From Natronomonas salinimetallica (lineage in GTDB: Archaea; Halobacteriota; Halobacteria; Halobacteriales; Haloarculaceae): 64,000 nucleotides of DNA. Within the stretch, counting starts at the first letter, position 1, and every line of letters starts with the position of its first letter. A program made the position numbers and the translations under genes. The stretch spans positions 16,978 to 80,977 of the forward strand of contig NZ_JACDNQ010000007.1 in NCBI RefSeq assembly GCF_013839515.1, given 5' to 3'. The notes beneath the pieces are model-generated. The model was not told the DNA's origin, did no database searches, and saw only the letters and a list, made by a program, of their open reading frames with translations. This document shows positions 50,714 to 58,551 of the stretch, one piece after another.

Positions 50714-51454
50714 ATGAACATGAATCGACGCAACGTACTGCTCGGCCTTGGTACAGCAGCGGCAGGTAGCGGCGCGGTGTTCGGCTCGGGAGCGTTCACG
50801 CAGGTGAGTGCTACCAGAGATGTCGCAGTCTCTGTTGCAGAAGATAGTGGTTCTGTAGTTGAACTTACTCTCGGTGCTTCAGGATCCAGCGGAACTGATG
50901 TCGGGGGAGCTGATGATCTGGCACAGGCTACTACTTCTAACGGCGTTCTACAATTCAATCTGAATAATGAAGCGATTAATGCTGGATCTACGCTCCAGTT
51001 GGGTGACCCGGATAACCCCGATTCAGACCCTGCGTTCTCCATTGGTGACGGTACTACTTTCACTACAAATGATAATAGTGCTGGCAGTCTGGCTGAAGCG
51101 CTCGCGGTATCAGTTGAGATAACAAACACCGGCGGTACTCCCAATGCATCGCTAGAGATCGAGTTCTCTGGATCGGACGGCACGCTCGACGAAACGACTG
51201 ATGGAGGCGATGTTAATGAACTTGACTCCAGTTTCGGTTCGGTCAATACAACTGCTAGATTAGACAATAATTCTATTATTGGCAGTAGCGATCAAGATGC
51301 AAAATTCCTACTGAACAGTCCCGACGATGATGGCATAACTGCCGCGGAAGGGGCGCTTCGACTGACAGTTGAGGAAACCTCAAGCCCAAGTTCAGCAAGC
51401 GGTTTCGATGTAACCATCAGAGCTGCGAAAGCGAGCAATATCACAAGTACATAA
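50714..51454 (+). CDS. exported protein with SipW-type leader (DUF1102-like)
   Basis: A 246-residue exported protein. The leader MNRRNVLLGLGTAAAGSGAV continues as FGSGAFTQVSATRDVAVSVA, matching the SipW-dependent pattern (hydrophobic, then GSGAFTQ, then ATRD); I start at ATG 50714 with an alternative at 50720. The mature domain is beta-sandwich-like and rich in Ser, Thr and Asp, as in DUF1102/TasA-like surface proteins. It is moderately AT-rich, like the preceding gene. No membrane anchor at the C-terminus. It may assemble into extracellular fibres (inferred). Confidence 0.78.
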   Translation: MNMNRRNVLLGLGTAAAGSGAVFGSGAFTQVSATRDVAVSVAEDSGSVVELTLGASGSSGTDVGGADDLAQATTSNGVLQFNLNNEAINAGSTLQLGDPDNPDSDPAFSIGDGTTFTTNDNSAGSLAEALAVSVEITNTGGTPNASLEIEFSGSDGTLDETTDGGDVNELDSSFGSVNTTARLDNNSIIGSSDQDAKFLLNSPDDDGITAAEGALRLTVEETSSPSSASGFDVTIRAAKASNITST

Positions 51455-51948
51455 TAACACACGATGCACACCCACCACGACTCACCAACGCCACTCAACC
51501 CCGGCCGACAGCAGGCCGTCTCGCGTGCCCGCGAGGGTACACACCACACATGGCGAGTCGTGGTCGAGCCAGCGGTGGAAATACCTTTCAGCGACACCGT
51601 GGAGTGATACCCCACGATGAATTCACATCGCCAGCGTCCGACTCACACGCCGCATCCACGAGCGATGCGTCTTCGGCGTCGGGCGGCAGCCGCCCGGACG
51701 TACCCGCACAACGCAGCACCCCGCGAGGTCACACTCGGGGGCGCTCGCGGGACGCCGCACGGCCGCAGCCCCAGGTACAGACGAGGCGGGCGCGACAGGG
51801 TGTGGATGGACGGGCGGTGTCGACGCGGACGACCCGACAGGATACGGCGCGGGCGGCGGTCATCGTGGCCGACAGCGGGCGTGGTGGATGTACCCCGGCA
51901 ACGAGACGAATCGAGTGTGGAACGACTCCGACAGCGACTAGATAACTC
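51455..51948. other. 494-bp region without a confident gene
   Basis: GC-rich, between two exported-protein genes. A 111-codon arginine-rich frame (51617-51952) overlaps the next start in ATGA fashion and has a TATA-like AAATACCTTT 29-38 nt upstream, but its translation is low-complexity and not protein-like. It may be a decayed exported-protein gene or noise. Confidence 0.5.
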
Positions 51949-52566
51949 ATGAATACACGACGAACGTTACTGCGCGCTGTGGCTGCGAGCGCGGGCGTCT
52001 TGGGGCTGTCCTTCGGCTCCGGGGCGTTCACACAGACCACGGCCACCCGAGATTTCTCGATTTCGGTGGCGAACGACGGCAGCGACAGCGCACAGCTCCC
52101 GATCGAACCACAGGGCGTCAACTCGGATGCCGTATACCAAAACGGGTCCGGCGTGCTGGTGATCGACGCCAGTGGGCTTCCGCCACAGGCGGTGACTACC
52201 TTCGGCCGGTTCAGTGATCTCAGCGATGCGAGCTCCCTGAACGAGGAGGTTTTCGCGATCACCAACGAGAACGACACCGGCGAATCGGTTTCCGTCACCG
52301 TGAACGTCGAGATTACCAGTGACGCCGACGACGCGACGCTCAATGTCGCTATTGCACCGACAGATGACAAGGGGAACGTCGCGGGCGGGGGCGTTACTGT
52401 AGCTACAGCGACAGCTAAAGGAGAAAAATCCAGCGGGTCTGCCACAGTCAGAAGTGTCTCAGTCGGCGACCAGGTCCTCGGGGGCATCCTCATCAATTCG
52501 GCAGGTGCGGAAACAGTTGAGGCCGATATCACGATCAAAGCCGATCAGCCGGTGGAGGAAGTATGA
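51949..52566 (+). CDS. exported protein with SipW-type leader (DUF1102-like)
   Basis: A 205-residue exported protein with the leader RRTLLRAVAASAGVLGLSFG then GSGAFTQTTATRDFSISVA, closely like the leader of the gene at 50714 (GSGAFTQ, ATRD). The mature domain includes ALVIDASGLPPQAVTTFGRF-type and VSVTVNVEITSDADDATLNV beta strands. It overlaps the PGF-CTERM gene by 4 nt (ATGA), so the two are co-translated. GC is normal, unlike the two genes before it. Confidence 0.8.
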   Translation: MNTRRTLLRAVAASAGVLGLSFGSGAFTQTTATRDFSISVANDGSDSAQLPIEPQGVNSDAVYQNGSGVLVIDASGLPPQAVTTFGRFSDLSDASSLNEEVFAITNENDTGESVSVTVNVEITSDADDATLNVAIAPTDDKGNVAGGGVTVATATAKGEKSSGSATVRSVSVGDQVLGGILINSAGAETVEADITIKADQPVEEV

Positions 52567-54803
52567 ACACACGTACGCTGCTCGCCGGGTTCTTTGTTGT
52601 CGCCCTGGTCGGCAGCGCCGTCGTCGGTACCGGCGCGGGCGACATCTTCGGCGACCAAGACGGGGTCGAGGAGAGCGTTACGCTCAGTCCCGCAGACACG
52701 CCCGAGGGCACCGCGTACGCATCGACGAATGATGCCGGCGAGCTGTCCGTCACGATCGATGGCCTCCCGCGGAACGCCCAGACGGACGTCGACGACGTGT
52801 TCGAGGTCTCCTTCGACTCACCGACCAGTCCGACCGCGAACGTGCTGATCGAGGAGGGCGAGTCGAACGACAACGTCGATTTCGTCGTCACGGACGCCTC
52901 CAACGCGGCGGGCGTGCAGTCGAACGCTGACATCGATGACTCGCGGGTCGAACTCGAATCCGGCGAGTCGGTCCTCGTCGGCGTCGAACTCGACGGCACC
53001 TCCGAGGGCAGCGTCGAGATCAGCGAAATCACCGCCGACGTCGAACTCGACGCCGGGGACATCGACGAGGTCGACGTGACCTTCGACAACAACGTCATCG
53101 CCGAGGACGACGGCGAGACGCAGGCCACCGCCACGGCGGTCTTCCAGGACGGCCCGACGCAGGATCGGACCGACCAGGCGACCTTCGAGAGCAACGACAC
53201 CGACGTCGCCGAGGTGACCGACGGCGGCGCGATCACCGCCGGCGAGGCCGGCACCGCCGAGATCACCGCGACGCTCCCCGAGGAGAACGGCGACGGAACC
53301 GTCACGGGCTCGGCCGTGATCAACGTCGGCCTGATAACGGCCCTCGACGTCGAACTCGCGGACGATCGCGTCCGGTTCGGCAGCGGGGTCAACCCGACCG
53401 AGACGACGTCCGTCGATAGCGTCACCGCCACGCTCGCGGACGGATCCACGACCGACGTCACGAACGACACCGATCTCACCGTGACGCCGTTCACCAGCAG
53501 CGACGCGGAACTCGTCGACGTGAACGACGACCTGACGATCACCCCGACCGAGGACGCCACCGGCACGGCGACGATCCAGGCGGAACTGCAGGGCGAGACC
53601 GCCACCGACGACGTGACGGTCTCGCGGGTCGTCTCGGGCGACATCGACGCCAACGACGATGCCGAGTTCGACGATGCAGACCGCATCGAAGGGATCTCCT
53701 TCGTACCCGACGAGGGCGAAGATCTCGAAGGAGAATCCGTCAGCGTCGAGGAATCCGACCGACCCGGAGAGGATGTCGAGCAGGAAATCGAACAAGAGAT
53801 CGTCGATCCCGATCCCACGGCGGCCGACTTCGAGCCCGCCACGTCGGTCGACGTCACCGTCCCCGACGAGGCGACGGACAACACTGCGACGATCACGCTG
53901 ACCTCCCCGATCGAGGAGGTCGTCGATCCCGATAACCCGATCGTCGTCCGCGTTCCGGACGGCGAGGATCCCGTCGCGCTGAGCGACGAGAACGTGACCG
54001 TAATCGAGGAGACCGACGAGACGATCACCGTCGAGGCCGAGACGCCCGGCTTCTCGACGTTCGTCCTCGGCGGCACGACGGCCCCCGAACCGTCCGGCGG
54101 CGGTGGCGGTGGCGGCGTCACGGGCGTCGGTGGCGGCGGCGTCACGAGCACCGCCGGCCAGGCGAAGACGATCTCCGACGTCCGGCCCGCCGATCCCGGC
54201 ACGACGGTCGCCTTCGAACAGACCGCGCTGACCGCCATCACGTTCGAAGCCGAGAACGCCGAGGGCACGGTCGGCGTCGACCAACTCGACGGCGTGCCCG
54301 GCGGCGCGCCGCCGTTCAGCCCGAGTCGGCCGGTCGCGGCGGCCTTCGAGATCGACGTGCCCGACGAGCAGGCCGAACAGTCGGCCACGCTCGAGTTCGA
54401 GTTGGACGCCGACGCCTTCGACAGCGCGGGGCTCGACCCCGCCGAGGCGACGGTGCTTCGGGCGCTCGACGAGGAGTACGAGCAGCTCGACCCCGACATC
54501 GAGGTCGACGGCGACACGGTGACGATTACCGTCGAGACGCCCGGCTTCTCGACGTTCGTCGTCACCGACGATCAGACCGCGGACGCCGACGCTGGCACCG
54601 AGACGCCCGCCCCCGACGACGACGGGACGCCTGTCCCCGGCGACGGCACGCCCGCGACCGACGACGATGCGACCGAGACGCCCGAACCCGAGGCGACCGA
54701 GACGCCCGAACCCGAGGGGCAGCCCGGCTTCGGTGCCGGTCTCGCCCTCGTGGCGTTGCTCGCCGCCGCGCTGTTGGCGGCGCGCCGGCAGGCGGACGGC
54801 TGA
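52563..54803 (+). CDS. PGF-CTERM surface protein with PGF-pre-PGF and Ig-like domains
   Basis: A 746-residue surface protein. It has an N-terminal signal (LLAGFFVVALVGSAVVGTGA), Ig-like (BIG2-type) repeats around residues 170-370 (TAVFQDGPTQDRTDQATFES, TATLADGSTTDVTNDTDLTV), and two ETPGFSTFV strands, ITVEAETPGFSTFVLGG (~500) and TITVETPGFSTFVVTDD (~665), as in PGF-pre-PGF proteins. A Thr/Pro-rich linker (ETPEPEATETPEPEGQ) leads to the anchor PGFGAGLALVALLAAALLAA, then RRQ. In haloarchaea PGF-CTERM proteins are processed by archaeosortase A and lipid-anchored. It probably anchors or organises the neighbouring exported proteins (inferred). Confidence 0.85.
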   Translation: MNTRTLLAGFFVVALVGSAVVGTGAGDIFGDQDGVEESVTLSPADTPEGTAYASTNDAGELSVTIDGLPRNAQTDVDDVFEVSFDSPTSPTANVLIEEGESNDNVDFVVTDASNAAGVQSNADIDDSRVELESGESVLVGVELDGTSEGSVEISEITADVELDAGDIDEVDVTFDNNVIAEDDGETQATATAVFQDGPTQDRTDQATFESNDTDVAEVTDGGAITAGEAGTAEITATLPEENGDGTVTGSAVINVGLITALDVELADDRVRFGSGVNPTETTSVDSVTATLADGSTTDVTNDTDLTVTPFTSSDAELVDVNDDLTITPTEDATGTATIQAELQGETATDDVTVSRVVSGDIDANDDAEFDDADRIEGISFVPDEGEDLEGESVSVEESDRPGEDVEQEIEQEIVDPDPTAADFEPATSVDVTVPDEATDNTATITLTSPIEEVVDPDNPIVVRVPDGEDPVALSDENVTVIEETDETITVEAETPGFSTFVLGGTTAPEPSGGGGGGGVTGVGGGGVTSTAGQAKTISDVRPADPGTTVAFEQTALTAITFEAENAEGTVGVDQLDGVPGGAPPFSPSRPVAAAFEIDVPDEQAEQSATLEFELDADAFDSAGLDPAEATVLRALDEEYEQLDPDIEVDGDTVTITVETPGFSTFVVTDDQTADADAGTETPAPDDDGTPVPGDGTPATDDDATETPEPEATETPEPEGQPGFGAGLALVALLAAALLAARRQADG

Positions 54804-54820
54804 GGCCTCCGGCCCTTTTT
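54804..54820 (+). terminator. hairpin and T-run after the PGF-CTERM gene
   Basis: GGCC-TCC-GGCC directly after the stop, then five T. Confidence 0.4.
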
Positions 54821-54941
54821 CGTGCGCTTCGATCGATCGGACGGCGGCACGCCGTCGCCGATTCGAATCGGGATGTCGGCCGCGGCCTCGGTGGAATATC
54901 CCGCCGACTGGACGGCCGTCGTTGCCCGTCGCCCGGAGGGG

Positions 54942-54951
54942 TAAATATATA
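54942..54951 (+). promoter_or_regulatory. TATA box of the 7TM sensor kinase
   Basis: TAAATATATA, 42-51 nt before the ATG at 54993, implying a leader of roughly 15-25 nt. Confidence 0.5.
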
Positions 54952-54992
54952 CGCGTCCCTGACACAGCTTTCGACAGCAGCATAGGATTGGT

Positions 54993-56759
54993 ATGTCTGT
55001 CCCGACATCCGTGGTCTCGCTTCTCGTCCTTGCGACGCTCGCCGTCTCGGTCGGGTACGTCGCTTTCGGCGTTCGTACGCTCCGGACACGTTCGGGGCGT
55101 GGTGTCAAAACGCTCGGCGGGTTCGCGATACTGTGGGGCATCGGCAACGGTCTCACGAACGCGATGGATCTGTACCTGAGCGCGGCGTTCGGGGTCCTAA
55201 CGCAGGCGCAGTTTTCGACCGCTCAGTTCCCCCAGTGGTTCGAACTGGTGCTCGCCTTCGGGACGTTTCTGAGCATCCTCTCGATCACGGTCGCGCCGTT
55301 CGTCTGGACCGCCTTCGTCCTCGATTACACGACCCAACTCCGCCCGCGACACCGCCGGCTGTACACCGGTGCCGTCGCGGTGGTGACGCTCTTCGTGGTC
55401 CTGTTCACCGCGCCGAGCATTTTGAGTGTCCTCGGGGTACAACTCGGCCTCGTCGACGGCTTCCTGTTTCTTACCGGCCTCGTCGTCGTCGGAAGCCAGG
55501 TCGGCGTCGCCGGGGCCGGGGTCGCACAGCTGTATAAATCCTCTCAGCGCCACGACGTGTTCGGGTCCGCGGAGGTACTCGCCGTCGCCGCTCCGTTGCT
55601 GTTGTTGTTCAACAACGCCGCGAACAACTTCGGATTCTACGGGGAGTTCCTCCGGCTGTACGCCGTGTACATCTCGTTGCACGTGCTCGGGATCGTCGGT
55701 CTCGTGATGGCCGTCGAACGGTACGATCTCTTCGATCAACTGCCGGCGGCGACCGAGATCGGTCGCGACACCGCCATGGAGTCAGTCGATCTGGGAATCG
55801 TGGTGCTCGACGAACGCGATCGGATCGCGGATATGAACGAGGTCGCAAAGACGATGTTCGACACACACGATCGAACGGTCATCGGGACCGACTACCGCGA
55901 TATCCACCCGTCGCTCGCGGAGATCGGTCTCTCCGCCGAACAGCGGCGTACGATCCGGATCCCGGAGACCGGTCGCGTTCTCGAGGCCGATACCACCACA
56001 ATGACCGACCGGGACGGCCGCCCGCTCGGTGCCGCGGTCGCGTTCTACGATATCACCGAACAAAAGCGCCGGCAGGAGCGAATACAGGTGTTGAACCGCG
56101 TACTGCGGCACAACCTCCGCAACGAACTCACCGGCGCGCGCGGCTACACGAGGTTGCTCGCCGACGATCCGGACGACGCCGCCGAGTTCGTAGAACAGAT
56201 CACGGAACACCACGACCGACTGATATCGATGGGCGATAAGGCCCAGCGGATCGAACGGATGCTCGAACTCGATCGCGACGCCGCCGATCCGACGCCGCTT
56301 TCGGAGATCGTCCGCGATTCGGTCGCGGAGGTGGATTCCGATACCGACGTGGCGATCGGCTCCGGGCGATTCACCGTGTCGGTCCCGGAGGCGTATTCGC
56401 TCCGTATCAATCCGGCCATCCTCCAGATGGTTCTCGTAGAGCTGCTCGAAAACGCGGTCCAACACGGGGACGATCCCGAGATCGAAATCAGCTTCCGCGA
56501 GGTGGACGACACGCTCGTCGTCACCGATACCGGGCCGGGGATCCCCGACATCGAGATCGAAGTGCTCCGGACGGAGACCGAAACCCCGACGAAACACGGA
56601 CAGGGACTCGGTCTGTGGCTCATCAAGTGGGGTGTCGACCGGCTCGGCGGTTCGATCGATATCGAAGCCGACCACTCGGGTACTCGCGTCGAAATCGAAA
56701 TCCCGGCGGCCCACTTCGTTTCGCGGTCCGCAGAGCCGGTGCCGTCCGGCCCGCGATGA
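54993..56759 (+). CDS. histidine kinase with N-terminal 7TM sensor, PAS and HATPase domains
   Basis: A 588-residue sensor kinase. Seven membrane helices (~1-235) form a histidine kinase N-terminal 7TM sensor; a PAS domain follows (~250-345, VDLGIVVLDERDRIADMNEV), then the H-box VLNRVLRHNLRNELTGARGY (the phosphoacceptor His ~365), the N-box LVELLENAVQHGDDPEIEIS and the G-box VTDTGPGIPDIEIE. Receiver-type partners in haloarchaea are usually separate. The neighbouring PGF-CTERM locus and the response-regulator hybrid downstream could be functionally linked (inferred). It is convergent with the next gene. Confidence 0.88.
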   Translation: MSVPTSVVSLLVLATLAVSVGYVAFGVRTLRTRSGRGVKTLGGFAILWGIGNGLTNAMDLYLSAAFGVLTQAQFSTAQFPQWFELVLAFGTFLSILSITVAPFVWTAFVLDYTTQLRPRHRRLYTGAVAVVTLFVVLFTAPSILSVLGVQLGLVDGFLFLTGLVVVGSQVGVAGAGVAQLYKSSQRHDVFGSAEVLAVAAPLLLLFNNAANNFGFYGEFLRLYAVYISLHVLGIVGLVMAVERYDLFDQLPAATEIGRDTAMESVDLGIVVLDERDRIADMNEVAKTMFDTHDRTVIGTDYRDIHPSLAEIGLSAEQRRTIRIPETGRVLEADTTTMTDRDGRPLGAAVAFYDITEQKRRQERIQVLNRVLRHNLRNELTGARGYTRLLADDPDDAAEFVEQITEHHDRLISMGDKAQRIERMLELDRDAADPTPLSEIVRDSVAEVDSDTDVAIGSGRFTVSVPEAYSLRINPAILQMVLVELLENAVQHGDDPEIEISFREVDDTLVVTDTGPGIPDIEIEVLRTETETPTKHGQGLGLWLIKWGVDRLGGSIDIEADHSGTRVEIEIPAAHFVSRSAEPVPSGPR

Positions 56760-56816
56760 GGGAGCCGGACCGTCCGCGGCGACGCGCTTCGAGGAACTCC
56801 CCTCGCAGTGGCTGCG

Positions 56817-58295
56817 TCAGTGGGCGAACTCGACGCCCGTGACCTCGAAGCGTGCGCCGCCGTCGGCGCTCTCGGTCGCCTCGATCGTCCAGCCGTGGGC
56901 GTCGACGATCTCCTCGACGATCGCCAGCCCGAAGCCGGTCCCGTCGGACGACATCGAAAAGCCCGTCTTGAAGATGATCTCTGCGTCGGCATCCCCGTGG
57001 ATGCCGGGGCCGTCGTCGGCGACGAAAAAGCCCTCGTCGTCGATCTTACCGACGGCGACCGTGACGGCCTCGCCGCCGTGATCGATCGCGTTCGCAAAGA
57101 GGTTCTCGATGGCCCGGCGGAGGCGCTCGCGGTCGGCCTCGATCGTGAGCCGATCGGCCTCGATTTCGAGGGTGGCCCCCTCCGTGTCGCCCCCGACACC
57201 GCCGGGCGTCGAGCCGTCACGCTCCATCGAGTCCCACCACCGCCGGGCCGTGGCGGCCAACTCGACCGGCTCGGTCTCGTCGACGACCCGCCCGTCGCGG
57301 GCGAGCGACAGCGTCGCGTCGATGATCTCTTCCATCCGATCGAGGGCGTCGCGGATCGCCGGGAGGTGCTCGGTGTTGCACTCGTCTATCGCGAGGTCGA
57401 GTCTGGCGTCGGCGACCGTGATCGGCGTCTGGAGGTCGTGGCTGACGATGCCGGCGAACTCGTTGAGCCGTTCGGTCTTGGCTTCGAGCTCGCGCTCGTG
57501 GGCCTTCCGGTCCGAGACGTCGCGGCTGTTTAATAAAAAGCCGTCGCCGTCGGTTCCGGTTCGGTTGCTGGCGACCGACTCGATCCAGACCCACGAGCCG
57601 TCGGCGTGGCGGTACCGACACTCGAAACACTCCGTGGTCTCATCGTCCGACTCCGAGAGGGCCCGAAACGCCGCTCGGACGGCCTGACGGTCGTCGGGGT
57701 GGGTGTGTTCGTACGCCCGATGCCCGACGAGTTCGTCCTGGTCGTATCCGAGGATCTGCTCGACCGTCGGGCTGGTGTATCGGATCGTCCCGTCGGCGTC
57801 GATGATCGTGATCACGTCCGGCGAGTGCTTGACGAACGACTGGAATCGCTCGTGTAGCTCCTCGAGTTCCCGCTTTTGCCGTCGCAACGAGCGTCGGGCC
57901 CGACGCTTCTCGACGGCGTCCGCGAGCCGGTTCGCGAGCAGCGAGTACTGCTCCGTCCCTCGCCGCTTCCGAACGTAGTCCGTCACGCCGGCGGAGATGG
58001 CTTCGCTCGCGACCGCCTCGTCGCCCTCGCCGGTCACGAGCACGAACGGGAGCTCGCCGTGTTCCTCGCGGATGCTCTCGAGGAACTCCAGACCATCGGT
58101 CCCGGGCATCCCGTAGTCGGAGAGGACGCAGTCGATCCGCTCCGTGGACAGAACGTCCAGCCCCGCCTCGGCGCTTTCGGCCGTCCAGACCTCAAAGCGG
58201 TCGTCCTCGCGCTCGAGCATGGTCGCGACCGTCTCCGCGAACGTCGGCTCGTCGTCGACGACGAGTGCCTCTATCGTCTCGTCCGTTGTGGTCAT
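56817..58295 (-). CDS. response regulator - PAS - histidine kinase hybrid
   Basis: A 492-residue hybrid. The receiver domain has the acidic pocket ALVVDDEPTFAETVATML and phosphoacceptor Asp60 in IDCVLSDYGMPGTDGLEFLE, with VLVTGEGDEA and SAGVTDYVRKRRG as its Thr/Lys motifs. A PAS domain (~160-280, VKHSPDVITIIDADGTIRYT) is followed by the H-box FAGIVSHDLQTPITVADARL and HATPase motifs (NLFANAIDHGGEAVTVAVGK, FFVADDGPGIHGD). ATG 58295 is preferred to an upstream in-frame Met as it opens the receiver. Convergent with the 7TM kinase, 57 nt apart; phosphotransfer between them is possible but not shown. Confidence 0.88.
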   Translation of the reverse strand: MTTTDETIEALVVDDEPTFAETVATMLEREDDRFEVWTAESAEAGLDVLSTERIDCVLSDYGMPGTDGLEFLESIREEHGELPFVLVTGEGDEAVASEAISAGVTDYVRKRRGTEQYSLLANRLADAVEKRRARRSLRRQKRELEELHERFQSFVKHSPDVITIIDADGTIRYTSPTVEQILGYDQDELVGHRAYEHTHPDDRQAVRAAFRALSESDDETTECFECRYRHADGSWVWIESVASNRTGTDGDGFLLNSRDVSDRKAHERELEAKTERLNEFAGIVSHDLQTPITVADARLDLAIDECNTEHLPAIRDALDRMEEIIDATLSLARDGRVVDETEPVELAATARRWWDSMERDGSTPGGVGGDTEGATLEIEADRLTIEADRERLRRAIENLFANAIDHGGEAVTVAVGKIDDEGFFVADDGPGIHGDADAEIIFKTGFSMSSDGTGFGLAIVEEIVDAHGWTIEATESADGGARFEVTGVEFAH

Positions 58296-58383
58296 TCGAT
58301 ACCCCCACCGTGTCGGTAGTTTGAGACCCACATCCCCGACTTTCGGTACGGCTTTATGATATAAAAATCAGACGGGAGCCCTC

Positions 58384-58493
58384 ATACTGGTGGACGAAAT
58401 CAACTGAAACCGACTCACGAGTGATCCGCCGTTCGCTCCGTCGAACGGCGTGATCCTCGTGCGTCGTGTGTACGTTCTTTTGTCCGTCAGTAT
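58384..58493. repeat. 110-bp palindromic element, family B, copy B2
   Basis: Same length and orientation as B1 (30314-30423) with 3 substitutions (A/C, A/G and T/C). It lies between divergently placed starts and ends: upstream of the hybrid kinase start (58295) and downstream of the metallophosphoesterase stop (58552). Confidence 0.92.
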
Positions 58494-58551
58494 CAATCCG
58501 TGAAACCGCGGCGGTCCAGCGTGTGCTCCGGGTTCGCTATAGCGGCGGCGT

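Noticed and set aside
51617..51952. Arginine-rich frame overlapping the next start by ATGA
   Set aside because: Promoter-like TATA and overlap are suggestive, but the translation is low-complexity with no domain or typical acidic haloarchaeal composition.
52535..54983. Long minus-strand open frames opposite the PGF-CTERM gene
   Set aside because: Ser/Thr- or Arg-rich translations mirror the acidic plus-strand repeats; the plus-strand protein has signal, domains and anchor.
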